This document shows, one piece after another, positions 27,745 to 37,050 of a stretch of DNA of 64,000 bases; the stretch's first letter is position 1, and each line of letters opens with the position of its first letter. Below the pieces are notes generated by a model that saw nothing but the letters and a program-made list of their open reading frames with translations, searched no databases and had not been told where the DNA came from. Origin of the DNA: Chitinimonas_A lacunae (GTDB lineage: Bacteria > Pseudomonadota > Gammaproteobacteria > Burkholderiales > Chitinimonadaceae). Location: assembly GCF_042650885.1 (NCBI RefSeq), contig NZ_JBHSBU010000001.1:682001-746000 (forward strand). Direction: 5' to 3'. The position numbers and the translations under genes are program-made.

Positions 27745-29538
27745 ATGTCCAGTCCCGCAGTCCCGAAACCGCGCAATGATTGGCGGACCTTAAGTACCCT
27801 GTTTCCCTATCTCTGGCGCTACAAATTCCGTGTACTGGGCGCGCTGACGCTGCTGGTGGGGGCCAAGATCGCCAACGTCAGCGTACCGCTGATCCTGAAG
27901 GACGTCGTTGACCATCTCGACCGCTCGGGACAGGCCAGCGCCGATGCCATGCTGGTGGTACCGGTCATGCTGATCGCCGCCTATGGTGCGTTGCGACTGG
28001 CTTCGACCGCGCTGGGCGAGCTGCGTGATGCGCTGTTTGCCAAGGTATCGCAAGGGGCGATCCGTCGGATCGCCTTGCAGGTATTCGAGCATCTGCATCG
28101 TCTGAGTCTGCGTTTCCATATCAACCGCCAGACCGGCGGCGTTACCCGCGACATCGAGCGCGGTACGCGCGGGATTGCCACGCTGCTCAACTTCATGCTG
28201 TTCAATATCCTGCCGACCCTGGTCGAAATCGGCCTGGTGGCAGCGATTCTGATGAGCAAGTACCACTGGCATTTCACCGCCGTCACCTTGTTGACCATCG
28301 TCGCCTATATCGCCTACACCCTGACTGTCACCGAATGGCGCACCAAGACCCGCCGCTCGATGAATGAACTGGACTCCAAGGCCAATGTCCGCGCCGTCGA
28401 CTCGCTGATCAATTACGAGACGGTCAAATATTTCAGCAATGAAAAATTCGAATCGGCCCGTTACGACGAGAGCCTGAGTAAATGGGAGCGGGCCTCGATC
28501 AAGAACGAGGTCAGCCTGGCGATTCTCAACACCGGTCAGTCGGCGATCATCGCCTTGGGGGTGACGATGCTGGTCTGGCTCGCTGCCGATGGTGTGGCGC
28601 GTGGCGAGATGAGCCTGGGCGATCTGGTTCTGGTCAATGCCTTCCTGATCCAGCTCTATGCACCGCTCAACTTCCTCGGCATGGTCTACCGCGAGATCAA
28701 GCAGGCGCTGACCGATATGGAAAAGATGTTCAGCCTGCTCGAACAAAATGAAGAGGTGCAGGACCGTCCCGGTGCCGTCGCACTGTCCACCCAGGCCGCC
28801 ACGATCCGTTTCGAGAATGTGGACTTTGGCTACGATGCCAAGCGACAGATCCTGCATATGGTCGATTTCGACATTCCTGCCGGCCATACCGTCGCCGTGG
28901 TGGGCAGCTCCGGAGCGGGCAAATCGACGCTGTCGCGCCTGCTGTTCCGTTTCTACGATGTCAGCGGCGGCCGGCTCAGCATCAACGGCATCGATGTGCG
29001 CGACTACACCCAGGAAAGCCTGCGCGCCCATATCGGCATCGTTCCGCAGGATACTGTGCTGTTCAACGACACGATCTACTACAACATCGCCTACGGCCGC
29101 CCGGGCGCGAGCCGCGAGGAAGTGGTCGAAGCAGCCCGCTCGGCCCATATCCTCGACTTTATCGAACGACTGCCCGACGGTTGGGAGACCGAAGTGGGCG
29201 AGCGTGGCCTGAAGTTGTCCGGTGGCGAAAAACAGCGGGTGGCGATTGCCCGCACCATTCTGAAAAACCCGCCTATCCTGGTGTTCGACGAAGCCACCTC
29301 GGCGCTCGATTCCAAGACCGAGAAGTCGATCCAGGCTGAACTTGCCGCCATCGCCGAACATCGCACCACGCTGGTGATCGCGCATCGGCTCTCCACCATC
29401 GTCGATGCCGACCAGATTCTGGTCATGGACCACGGCCGGGTGGTCGAGCGCGGTACCCATCGCCAGCTGATCGAGCAGGGCGGCATGTATGCCCGGATGT
29501 GGGCGCTGCAACAGCAAAGCGAGATCGAAGCGGCTTGA
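27745..29538 (+). CDS. Atm1/ABCB7-type ABC exporter (fused permease-ATPase)
   Basis: A 597-residue half-transporter. Six membrane helices (about residues 30-310) contain the NYETVKYFSNE motif (223-233) typical of the mitochondrial Atm1/ABCB7 and bacterial heavy-metal exporter group. The ATPase domain has Walker A GSSGAGKS (387-394), signature LSGGEKQ and Walker B ILVFDEATSALD. Relatives export glutathione conjugates or metal-thiol compounds. The start at 27745 is favoured by homology; 27709 is an in-frame alternative and neither has a strong ribosome site. A terminator follows. Confidence 0.92.
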   Translation: MSSPAVPKPRNDWRTLSTLFPYLWRYKFRVLGALTLLVGAKIANVSVPLILKDVVDHLDRSGQASADAMLVVPVMLIAAYGALRLASTALGELRDALFAKVSQGAIRRIALQVFEHLHRLSLRFHINRQTGGVTRDIERGTRGIATLLNFMLFNILPTLVEIGLVAAILMSKYHWHFTAVTLLTIVAYIAYTLTVTEWRTKTRRSMNELDSKANVRAVDSLINYETVKYFSNEKFESARYDESLSKWERASIKNEVSLAILNTGQSAIIALGVTMLVWLAADGVARGEMSLGDLVLVNAFLIQLYAPLNFLGMVYREIKQALTDMEKMFSLLEQNEEVQDRPGAVALSTQAATIRFENVDFGYDAKRQILHMVDFDIPAGHTVAVVGSSGAGKSTLSRLLFRFYDVSGGRLSINGIDVRDYTQESLRAHIGIVPQDTVLFNDTIYYNIAYGRPGASREEVVEAARSAHILDFIERLPDGWETEVGERGLKLSGGEKQRVAIARTILKNPPILVFDEATSALDSKTEKSIQAELAAIAEHRTTLVIAHRLSTIVDADQILVMDHGRVVERGTHRQLIEQGGMYARMWALQQQSEIEAA

Positions 29539-29544
29539 CCATGA

Positions 29545-29575
29545 AAAGAGGCTGTCGGTGACAGCCTCTTTCCCT
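29545..29575 (+). terminator. Terminator behind the Atm1-like gene
   Basis: AAAGAGGCTGT (29545-29555) pairs with ACAGCCTCTTT (29561-29571) around a 5-nt loop, 6 nt behind the stop codon. Confidence 0.9.
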
Positions 29576-29648
29576 ATGGAAGGTTAGTTATCAGGCAAAA
29601 GGCAATCGATCATTAATATCGATGCATTTTTCTGCCTTGAATCCATCG

Positions 29649-31880
29649 TTATTTGACCTGATGGATTCTTACTAACTGTCCTTCTTTTTGCATCGCTTCC
29701 ATATCAACACCGTAACCGACCCACACCTCGCTGCCGCTCAGGCCGCTGGTATTGAGTCCGCTGTAGATCGGCAACTCGAACTGTTCGGTCGCTTTGAGTC
29801 GCATGGCCGGGTTCAGCGGCCAGCGCAGTGTCTGCCAGCCACGCGGGCCGTCGAGCATATACCAGCTGCCTGCGAGGCTGACGCCGACGAAGACCGCGAC
29901 TTCACGCCCTCGGTCGCCCAGACGCGGGGTAATCTCGGCCGTCAAGGACTGGGCTTGCGCACTACCGTCCAGCCGGCCGGCAATACGCATCGGCTGATAG
30001 GCGGGAGTCGCCCGATAGGCCGCTGCGGCATCGAGCAGACCGTAGCCGTAATGGATATTGGCCGTCGCCGGCAGCGCAACTGCCGGGTCGAACCGAGGCA
30101 GCACGCCGGTATGCGCGTTGGCGCGGGCGGTGGAGAACAAGGCCTTGCGCACTTCAGCCGGAGTCAGATCCGGGTTCTTTTGCAGCAGCAGCGCCACGGC
30201 ACCTGCCACATGGGGCGAAGCCATGCTGGTGCCGCTGCCTTGCTGGTAGAAGCCCGGGTTTTGGCTGTCATAGGCCAGCACTGCGTCGATGTTCACGCCC
30301 GGCGCGACAATTTCGGGTTTCATCTGCGGCGGGCATTTGCTGGTGTTGCTGCACTGGCGACGCGGACCACGGCCCGAGAAGTCGGCCAGTTCCCCGGCGG
30401 CGAGTTCACGGCTGGTCGCGTCGTCAGGATCAGCCGGCGCAGCATTGACGCTATAGGCCCCCACGGCGATCACTTCGGCTGCCGAAGCCGGTACGGCCAT
30501 GGTTTCCAGCGTCAAACCGTTGCGTTGGCCATTGGCGTCCACCGTGCCGTAACGGCCGTAGAACATGCCGCCTTCCTTGGTGTCGATCCAGGCAAAGCTG
30601 CTGCCGGGCGCTGCGGCATCGGCGCGCAGATCGATTTCCCAGCGTGGTTTCTGGTCCATCTGCTGGCCAGTCAGCTCGATCACTACCTGACGGTCGTCAT
30701 TGTTCAGGTTGACCTCGGTCGATACGATGCTGCCCTGCCCGCAGGCGGCTGGGAGGATCAACTGCTGTCCGGCCGCCACGAAATCGGTTTCGCAACGCAA
30801 GGTGTCGCCATGGTAGCCGCGCAGCCGTACCGAATAGCGGTTGGCGCCCGGATACCACATCTCCAGCCGCGAACTGGGCGTCTCGACGGGACGGTAGCTG
30901 GCCGTCACCACTTCGCCCGCCGCAATGCTGCCCTGGGCGCGCAAGGGCAGGCTGGCTTCGTTGCCGGCGGCGGCCACCAGGATCAGGCCGCGTCCTGCCA
31001 GCGCCGACAAGGCCCGTTCAAAGTTGGAGGTACCATCGCGCGGCCCTTCGAAATGGCCTACCGACAGATTGACCACCGCCGGCCGACCGAGCGTGCGGGC
31101 GTATTGCTTGATCCGGCTTACCCCATCGATCAGCCGAGCCGTCGTTTCTCCGCCATCAGCCGCCATCACGATATCCGCTTCCGGCGCCATCCCGACGTGG
31201 GTGGCGGGGCTGCCGCTGGCGGCGCCATTGCCTGCACCGATGCTGCTGACGTGGCTGCCATGGCCCACATCGTCGATATGGGGACAGGCGGTCGAGTTGC
31301 GTCCTTCACGGATGGCCCGATCGATCGTTGCCTGGTCGCACGCCAAGCCACTGTCCAGTTCCCACAACTGTAATACCCGGCTGCTGCCGTCGGGGCGCAG
31401 AAAGTCGGGATGACGGAAATCGATTCCGCTGTCGTAGACCCCGAAAATCACGCCGCGGCCGCTGGCTCCCTCAAAGTCCTGTCCGACCTGCCGCCGCAGC
31501 AGATCGGCCCCGGTGGCCGCCACGCTGCTGGTCAGCCGCGACTTAAGCGGCCGCGAGGCTTCGATGAACATCACGCCGTCGAGCGCAGCCAGCCCTTCGA
31601 GACGGCTGAAGGGCAGGCTGACCGTAGCGATATCACCCGCTACCGAGCCGATCGTGGCGCCATAGGCGCGCATATTGTCCAGACCCTGCGCCTTGAAGCG
31701 GACCAGCAGATCAAGGGTGACTTCATTATCCGCCGCGCGGACCCCCCTCTTATGTTCAGCCGGCTGAGCCGCGCTCAGCAGTCTCGCTTGCAGGGTGGCA
31801 TCGAGCTGACCTTGGGCCAGCAAAGGGGAACAGGCTGTCAACGACAGCAGAATTGCGACATGCTTGGGTTGCATAGACAT
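29649..31880 (-). CDS. Secreted S8 family (subtilisin-like) serine peptidase
   Basis: A 743-residue subtilase. A signal peptide (hydrophobic HVAILLSLTACSPLLAQ, residues about 7-23) is followed by an inhibitor-like pro-region and the peptidase domain. The catalytic triad is Asp150 in VYDSGIDF, His207 in GHGSHV and Ser552 in GSGTSMASPH, with the oxyanion Asn307 in AAAGNEAS. A large insert (about 310-480) lies between His and Ser regions, and a beta-rich C-terminal domain ends the protein. Start at 31880 or at a second ATG two codons on; neither has a clear ribosome site. Likely periplasmic or secreted, degrading protein. Confidence 0.92.
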   Translation of the reverse strand: MSMQPKHVAILLSLTACSPLLAQGQLDATLQARLLSAAQPAEHKRGVRAADNEVTLDLLVRFKAQGLDNMRAYGATIGSVAGDIATVSLPFSRLEGLAALDGVMFIEASRPLKSRLTSSVAATGADLLRRQVGQDFEGASGRGVIFGVYDSGIDFRHPDFLRPDGSSRVLQLWELDSGLACDQATIDRAIREGRNSTACPHIDDVGHGSHVSSIGAGNGAASGSPATHVGMAPEADIVMAADGGETTARLIDGVSRIKQYARTLGRPAVVNLSVGHFEGPRDGTSNFERALSALAGRGLILVAAAGNEASLPLRAQGSIAAGEVVTASYRPVETPSSRLEMWYPGANRYSVRLRGYHGDTLRCETDFVAAGQQLILPAACGQGSIVSTEVNLNNDDRQVVIELTGQQMDQKPRWEIDLRADAAAPGSSFAWIDTKEGGMFYGRYGTVDANGQRNGLTLETMAVPASAAEVIAVGAYSVNAAPADPDDATSRELAAGELADFSGRGPRRQCSNTSKCPPQMKPEIVAPGVNIDAVLAYDSQNPGFYQQGSGTSMASPHVAGAVALLLQKNPDLTPAEVRKALFSTARANAHTGVLPRFDPAVALPATANIHYGYGLLDAAAAYRATPAYQPMRIAGRLDGSAQAQSLTAEITPRLGDRGREVAVFVGVSLAGSWYMLDGPRGWQTLRWPLNPAMRLKATEQFELPIYSGLNTSGLSGSEVWVGYGVDMEAMQKEGQLVRIHQVK

Positions 31881-32281
31881 TGTTATGGGTTGGTGAAAAA
31901 AGCCGGGGATCTTGCGTCCCCGTTGCATAGGAACCAGGGCGACCACACAGTTCCACCGCACTGTGGTTTACCCGTGGAAAGGATTTCACCAATTGCTGTA
32001 GTAGACAGACCGTGCTTCGGAAGCAGGAATAGATGAAAAAAGCCGCAAACAAGCGTTGCGGCTCTGCTGGAGGCGGCGGAGCCGTTGCTGGCTCGCCTGC
32101 GAGGATATTGGCTGGCGATTTTCCTTAAGCCCGGCCTCCAGATCCAGGCCGCAGTTGCAGCCTGGAGTGGAGGAGAAGAGGGCGCGGCGCTTGTTCAGCC
32201 GGACGCCATATGGGAAGCGAATCTGGCTTGGCCGCAGGGCCGCGACGACGTAAAGGCTTTCCGTCCCGCGACCGCTTTGCT
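31881..32281. other. Intergenic region between trpD and the subtilase gene
   Basis: Contains the minus-strand terminator at 32035-32063 and GC-rich sequence from 32064 to 32281 without a believable gene. The stretch 32110-32240 has weak similarity to the ends of the GC-rich palindromic repeat, too weak to claim. Confidence 0.45.
32035..32063 (-). terminator. Terminator behind trpD
   Basis: AGCCGCAA (32041-32048) pairs with TTGCGGCT (32056-32063). On the minus strand the stem is followed by TTTTTT. It lies about 220 nt beyond the trpD stop and before the subtilase gene. Confidence 0.85.
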
Positions 32282-33310
32282 TCACGCCTTCCAGTGCTGG
32301 GTCTTGTCGATCAGCGCATCGAGCTTGCGTCGTGCGGCACCCGATGCCAGCGCCTGGTCGGCGGCGGCGAAACCGTCGGCCAGGGTGGGGACCAGCCCCG
32401 CAGCATAGATCGCCGCACCCGCATTGAGTTGCACGATATCGCGGCAGGGGCCGGCTTGGTTATCGAGCACAGCTTCGACTTTCTGGCGCGACTGCTGGGC
32501 ATCGGACGCCTTGAGGTCGTCCGGCTGGCAGAAGGCAAAGCCATGCTCGCGCGGGTCGAATTCATATTCCTCGATCACCCCATCCTTCAATTCGGCAATC
32601 AAGGTCTTGTCGAACAGGCTGATTTCATCGAGCCCGTCGCGACCGTGCACGATCAGTACATGACGGCTGCCAAGCTGCTTGAGGACCCTGGCCTGGATGC
32701 CCACCAGATCGGGATGGAACACTCCCATCACCTGACGCTCGGCGCCGGCCGGGTTGGTCAGCGGACCGAGGATATTGAAGATGGTCCGCACCCCCAGTTC
32801 ACGCCGTACCGGGGCCACATGCTTCATGGCGCCGTGGTGATTGGGCGCGAACATAAAGCCGACGCCGAGTTCATCGATGCATTGGCCGACCTGTTCTGGC
32901 ATCAGGGCCAGATTGACGCCGAGCGCTTCGAGCACGTCGGCCGAGCCCGAGGACGACGACACGCTGCGATTGCCATGCTTGGCGACCCGCGCTCCCGCTG
33001 CCGCCGCCACAAAGGCGGCGGTGGTCGAGATATTGAAGGTATGGGCACCATCGCCGCCGGTGCCGCAGGTATCGATCAGATGGGTCCGGTCGGTCACGGC
33101 CACGGTGGTGGCGAGTTCGCGCATCACGGTGGCGGCGGCGGCAATCTCCGACACGGTTTCCACCTTGACCCGCAGGCCGATCAGGATGGCGGCAGTCTGC
33201 ACCGGCGTCACCTCGCCGCGCATGATCTGGCGCATCAACGACAACATCTCGTCGTAAAACAATTCATTGCCGTCGATCAGACGGTTGAGAGCGGCTTGCG
33301 GGGTAATCAC
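32282..33310 (-). CDS. trpD: Anthranilate phosphoribosyltransferase
   Basis: A 342-residue TrpD, which joins anthranilate to PRPP in tryptophan synthesis. The PRPP-binding GTGGDGAHTFNIST (around residue 82) and the KHGNRSVSSSSGSAD motif are present. A GTG start at 33310 is chosen: GGAGG lies 9 nt upstream and the protein then begins with the family's MITPQAALNRLIDG. A longer TTG-started frame overlaps that ribosome site. It follows the PARG-like gene by about 100 nt and is probably in the trpG transcript. Confidence 0.96.
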   Translation of the reverse strand: MITPQAALNRLIDGNELFYDEMLSLMRQIMRGEVTPVQTAAILIGLRVKVETVSEIAAAATVMRELATTVAVTDRTHLIDTCGTGGDGAHTFNISTTAAFVAAAAGARVAKHGNRSVSSSSGSADVLEALGVNLALMPEQVGQCIDELGVGFMFAPNHHGAMKHVAPVRRELGVRTIFNILGPLTNPAGAERQVMGVFHPDLVGIQARVLKQLGSRHVLIVHGRDGLDEISLFDKTLIAELKDGVIEEYEFDPREHGFAFCQPDDLKASDAQQSRQKVEAVLDNQAGPCRDIVQLNAGAAIYAAGLVPTLADGFAAADQALASGAARRKLDALIDKTQHWKA

Positions 33311-33411
33311 AGGAACGGGCCTCCATGCCAATAACGGTCTATCAGTTGCTTGGACAGTATAAAGACAAATCTTCGCAATACGAGAAGCGGGCTACAAAGG
33401 TTTTTTAATAA

Positions 33412-34278
33412 TTAAGGACGAGATGTCAAGGTCTCTTCAAACGCCCGGAACACCGTGCGTTCCTTGCTGCGGTCATGGATGGCAAAGCAGACCTTGGCAA
33501 AGCGGCCATGGTAGGGCGCACCGGGGGCGAGCAACTGACGGAAGACATTGGCCACGAGCAAAGGATCGTTGCGGAACACCCCACAACCCCAGGCACCCAG
33601 CACCAGGGCCGGAATATCGGCATCAGCCGCCAGCGCCAGCACCTTGGCAGCCCGCCCGGCCAGGGCCGTCGGGACAGCGGAAAGCGATTCCGCTTCGTGC
33701 TGGGCAATCGCGCCGGCATTGGGCGCGGCAGCGGTGATGAACGTGACGGCGTAGGGCGTTTCCAGCAGATGGTCGTTATCGTCGCGGAACACCGGGCAAT
33801 CGGGGCTGACGATGGCGCGGTCGGAATAGAGCAGGGTCTTGCGCTGGTGGAAGTCGTAGAACGGCGCCTGGAAGCGAGTCAGCGAAGGGTAGAGCGCCGA
33901 CGCCCGCGCCAGACTTTCTTCCTGAGCCTGGCTGCCGCCGAGAAAGCCGCCGCCAGGATGCTTGGCCGAGGCGAAATTCAATGCCGCGACCCGGCTATGC
34001 CGGCCAAGCAGGCGCTGGGCAGCCGCCAGCGTGGTTTCGGCCGTGACGGTGCAATGCATCTCGGTATAGGGCGCCGTGCGCGCTTCGACGGAATGGCAAA
34101 GCTGGGTCAGGGTGTCGGGGTCATAAAAACGTGCACCTTCGACACAGGTGACGATGGCATCGGCCAGGTCGACATGGCGGCCCGACGGGGCTTGGTAGCC
34201 ACCGGCAGACAGGATGCTCAGGGTTTCCGTCGCAATCGAGGCACGGCGGGAACGGTTGTCGATCAGGGGTTCAGACAT
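33412..34278 (-). CDS. PARG-like macrodomain protein (TIGR02452 type)
   Basis: A 288-residue protein with the bacterial-type poly(ADP-ribose) glycohydrolase signature: GGG at 109-111 and QEE at 119-121, within HPGGGFLGGSQAQEE. Around it are NFASAKHP and a C-terminal GAWGCGVFRND, as in the TIGR02452 family, which removes ADP-ribose from targets or processes ADP-ribose derivatives. Its ATG overlaps the trpG stop by 8 nt, so it is translationally coupled to trpG. Why a macrodomain enzyme sits between trpG and trpD is unclear. Cytoplasmic. Confidence 0.9.
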   Translation of the reverse strand: MSEPLIDNRSRRASIATETLSILSAGGYQAPSGRHVDLADAIVTCVEGARFYDPDTLTQLCHSVEARTAPYTEMHCTVTAETTLAAAQRLLGRHSRVAALNFASAKHPGGGFLGGSQAQEESLARASALYPSLTRFQAPFYDFHQRKTLLYSDRAIVSPDCPVFRDDNDHLLETPYAVTFITAAAPNAGAIAQHEAESLSAVPTALAGRAAKVLALAADADIPALVLGAWGCGVFRNDPLLVANVFRQLLAPGAPYHGRFAKVCFAIHDRSKERTVFRAFEETLTSRP

Positions 34279-34840
34279 AGGCTTTCAGGAAATTGTCGAG
34301 CATCTGATGACCGTGCTCGGTCAGGATGGCTTCGGGATGAAACTGTACGCCCTCGATGGGCAGGGTTTTGTGACGCACCCCCATGATCTCGCCGTCGTCG
34401 GTCCAGGCGGTGATCTCAAGGCAGTCCGGGCAACTTTCGCGTTCGATCACCAGCGAGTGGTAACGGGTGGCGGTAAACGGCGAGGGCAGGTCGCGGAAGA
34501 CGCCCGTATTGGTATGGCTGACCGGGGAGGTCTTGCCGTGCATCAATTGGCGGGCGTGAATGATTTTTCCACCGAAAGCCTGACCGATCGACTGATGGCC
34601 CAGACAGACCCCCAGAATCGGCAGCTTGCCGGCGAAATGATGAATGGCCGAGACCGAAATCCCGGCCTCGTTGGGCGAGCAAGGACCAGGCGACACCACC
34701 AGATAATCCGGCGCCTTGGCCTCGATCTCGGCCACGGTGATCTCGTCATTACGATAGACCTCGACCTGCTGGCCAAGCTCGCCGAAGTACTGCACCAGGT
34801 TGTAGGTGAAGGAATCGTAGTTGTCGATGATGAGTAGCAT
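34271..34840 (-). CDS. trpG: Anthranilate synthase component II (glutamine amidotransferase)
   Basis: A 189-residue class I glutamine amidotransferase of the TrpG/PabA type that passes ammonia to anthranilate or aminodeoxychorismate synthase. The nucleophile Cys79 lies in GVCLGHQS, and the His-Glu pair is in QFHPEAI. The N-terminus MLLIIDNYDSFTYNLVQYF is the family standard. It is the first gene of a trpG - PARG-like - trpD run. trpE and trpC are not in the window. It may serve both tryptophan and folate synthesis, as PabA does in many bacteria. Confidence 0.95.
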   Translation of the reverse strand: MLLIIDNYDSFTYNLVQYFGELGQQVEVYRNDEITVAEIEAKAPDYLVVSPGPCSPNEAGISVSAIHHFAGKLPILGVCLGHQSIGQAFGGKIIHARQLMHGKTSPVSHTNTGVFRDLPSPFTATRYHSLVIERESCPDCLEITAWTDDGEIMGVRHKTLPIEGVQFHPEAILTEHGHQMLDNFLKAYV

Positions 34841-35165
34841 GATTTGCCTAATCGATTGATTTTTCAGAAAGAGGTCCGGTCGGGTGGGAAATGATCTGAT
34901 TCATTGTCCCAGTCGTCACTAAGCCATCTTTGGACATCGTTTTATTGCGAGTGCCCCCGCGAAGACCAGCCGATTCCCGCCAGGGCAGAGAATTCGCCGC
35001 CATGGATCATGCTATAGATGCTCGCGCGATGGTAGTCCGGCAGTGGTCGGGCCAGGGGGCAGGGATAAAAGACCAGGGGTGGATTGGCGCCTACTTCCCA
35101 CCTGGGCGGAAGTTTGTGTCACCTGGGGACATGCCGCCCCAGCCAGGGTTCGGCCTGTCCCACTC
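34841..35165. other. Intergenic region between trpG and the thioredoxin-like gene
   Basis: I see no gene, repeat or terminator I can support here. It must contain the trpG promoter, but no convincing hexamer pair stands out. Confidence 0.4.
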
Positions 35166-35486
35166 TCAAGCAAGGATGCTGTGGAGTGCCCGGCGGATGG
35201 CTTCCACATTGGCCGGTCGTACCAGCCTTTCCACTTCCTGGCCATCACGCAGAAAGATCAGGGTCGGCCACAGCTTGACCCGGAAGGAGCGGCCCAGTGG
35301 GCGGCCGCTGCCATCCTCCACCTTGAGATGGCGCAGTGACGGTTGATTGGCCAAGGCTTCGGCCAAGAGCGGTTGCGCTGCTTGGCAGTAACCACACCAG
35401 GGCGCACCGAATTCGAGAACGGTCGGGCCGGGCAGCACATCGATGGCGCTGCGCGGCGGCTCTTGGGTGGCGTAATCGGTGTTCAT
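35166..35486 (-). CDS. Thioredoxin family protein
   Basis: A 106-residue thioredoxin-fold protein. The active site is WCGYC (Cys31 and Cys34), with FGAPWCGYC in place of the standard WCGPC, and the cis-proline region reads LWPTLIFLRDG. The start at 35486 follows AAGGAG; a longer frame upstream has no ribosome site. No signal peptide, so a cytoplasmic disulfide reductase or monothiol-exchange protein. It is divergent from the glycosyltransferase gene. Confidence 0.9.
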   Translation of the reverse strand: MNTDYATQEPPRSAIDVLPGPTVLEFGAPWCGYCQAAQPLLAEALANQPSLRHLKVEDGSGRPLGRSFRVKLWPTLIFLRDGQEVERLVRPANVEAIRRALHSILA

Positions 35487-35717
35487 CGCGATATCTCCTT
35501 CTCCAGACGATCTGGGCGATCGTTGATTCGACCAGCAGTTGACGCGCCTGTGACAGGTCAATTTTTCCATTGCCTGGGCTTGGGTATGGGTTTTTCTGCA
35601 CAAAGTTGGGCAAATTTTGCACGCCATCATTCAAATGGATAAACCACTTGGTGGAAGGCGGCAGGAACCTGGTTTGCTCGGCAGTAGCCATCTCTTGTCC
35701 CGATCTGGAGAGCCGCC

Positions 35718-36872
35718 GTGCGTATTGCTTATGTCACTGAAACCTATCCGCCGGAATTCAACGGGGTATCGCTCAACGCGGCCCGTTCCGTCGGTTATCT
35801 GCGCAAGCGCGGTCATGTCGTCGAATTGATCCGCCCGATGCGCCAAGACGAAATCGAACGCGACAGCCCCGAAGAATGGCTGACGCCCAGCTTGGCACTG
35901 CCGTTATCGCAGGATCAGCGCCTGGGCCTGCCTATCCTGTGGCGCCTACAAAAGCGCTGGGAAAAGCGACGGCCGCAGGTGGTTCATGTGGCGACCGAAG
36001 GGCCGCTGGCCTGGGCCGCGGTGCGGGCAGCGCAGACCTTGTCGATTCCTGTCACTTCCGACTTCTGTGCCAATGCCAACGAATACAGCAGCCATTACGG
36101 TCGGGGCTGGGCGGGGCCGGTGGTGATGGCTTATCTGCGCCATTTCCATAATGCGGCCGACCTGACTTTCGTGCCGACCCAGACCTTGCGGCATCGGCTG
36201 TTCACCGAGGGTTTCCAGGCGCTTGAAGTGCTGGGGCGCGGCGTCGATACCCGGCTGTTCAGTCCTGACCACTATCAAGTCAGTCTGCGCGAGCAGTGGG
36301 GGGCGGCGCCTGGTGAGCCGGTCATGCTGTATTCGGGCCAACTCAATGCCGAAGAAAACGCCGAGCTGGCCTGCCAGACCTTTCAGGCCGTTCACGCCTA
36401 TATGCCGGAATTGCGCATGGTGGTGGTCGGTGACGGGCCGCTGCTGGAAACCTTGCGCCAGCGGCACCCCGAGGTGCACTTCGTCGGCAATCAGCGTGGC
36501 AGCACTTTGGCTGAGCATTATGCATCGGCCGATATTCTGCTTTATCCGAGCCTCAGTGACGGCTGCAGCAATGTCCTGTTGGAAGCGATGGCCAGCGGCA
36601 TGGCCGTGCTGGCTTTCGATTGCGGCGCCGCTGCCGAGTATATCGACGACTGTGTCAACGGCATGCTGGTGACGCCGGGCGATGTGCAGGGCTTTGTTGA
36701 CGATGCCTACCAGATGGCCAATGAGCTGTCGCGTTTTCTGAGTCTGCGGCTACAGGCCAGAACCAGCGCGCAGCGCCATCAATGGGACACGGTATTGAGC
36801 CGCTTTGAAGGCGCGCTGCGCCAACTTGGCAGCGAAACCGAGCAAAGGGAAGTCGCCTATCTGCCCACTTGA
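35718..36872 (+). CDS. GT4-type glycosyltransferase
   Basis: A 384-residue GT-B fold transferase. The N-terminal donor-independent half starts RIAYVTETYPPEFNGVSLN, a common opening in glycosyl group 1 enzymes acting on lipid or sugar acceptors. The C-terminal half has VVVGDGPLLETL and the sugar-nucleotide motif PSLSDGCSNVLLEAMASG. The start is GTG at 35718 behind GGAG. No membrane helix. Relatives add mannose or glucose to diacylglycerol-type lipids; the real substrate is unknown. A terminator follows. Confidence 0.9.
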   Translation: MRIAYVTETYPPEFNGVSLNAARSVGYLRKRGHVVELIRPMRQDEIERDSPEEWLTPSLALPLSQDQRLGLPILWRLQKRWEKRRPQVVHVATEGPLAWAAVRAAQTLSIPVTSDFCANANEYSSHYGRGWAGPVVMAYLRHFHNAADLTFVPTQTLRHRLFTEGFQALEVLGRGVDTRLFSPDHYQVSLREQWGAAPGEPVMLYSGQLNAEENAELACQTFQAVHAYMPELRMVVVGDGPLLETLRQRHPEVHFVGNQRGSTLAEHYASADILLYPSLSDGCSNVLLEAMASGMAVLAFDCGAAAEYIDDCVNGMLVTPGDVQGFVDDAYQMANELSRFLSLRLQARTSAQRHQWDTVLSRFEGALRQLGSETEQREVAYLPT

Positions 36873-36893
36873 AGCTGGTCGGAGAACTTTGCC

Positions 36894-36920
36894 AAGCCAC
36901 GCCGCATGCGTGGCTTCCCT
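36894..36920 (+). terminator. Terminator behind the glycosyltransferase gene
   Basis: AAGCCACGC (36894-36902) pairs with GCGTGGCTT (36908-36916) around a 5-nt loop, followed by a C/T-rich tail. Confidence 0.85.
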
Positions 36921-36936
36921 TTGGACAGGGAATGTT

Positions 36937-37004
36937 GAAGAAAATTTATTTATGTATTAACGCCGCTATCTGTCTTGCAGGTATGTTGCGAAATTTTTTC
37001 TAAT
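36937..37004 (-). repeat. AT-rich dispersed element, copy 6
   Basis: On the minus strand it reads TTAGAAAAAATTTCGCAACA, then CCTGCAAGACAGATAGC and CATAAATAAATTTTCTT. It begins about 18 nt behind the minus-strand terminator at 37022-37050. Clear copy. Confidence 0.7.
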
Positions 37005-37021
37005 CAACTTGGACCAGTCAT

Positions 37022-37050
37022 AAAAAATGCCCCGCTGCGAAGCGGGGCAT
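37022..37050 (-). terminator. Strong minus-strand terminator without an obvious gene
   Basis: ATGCCCCGCT (37027-37036) pairs with AGCGGGGCAT (37041-37050) around a GCGA tetraloop. On the minus strand it runs into TTTTTT. No minus-strand coding sequence lies upstream of it within 4 kb, which suggests a non-coding transcript. Confidence 0.8.

Noticed and set aside
32110..32240. A further copy of the GC-rich palindromic repeat
   Set aside because: GGCTGGCGATTTTCC and GACGCCATATGGGAAGCGAA recall the repeat ends, but the interior does not align.
34930..35346. Plus-strand frame between trpG and the glycosyltransferase
   Set aside because: It overlaps the thioredoxin gene on the other strand, lacks a ribosome site and looks like random GC-rich coding.
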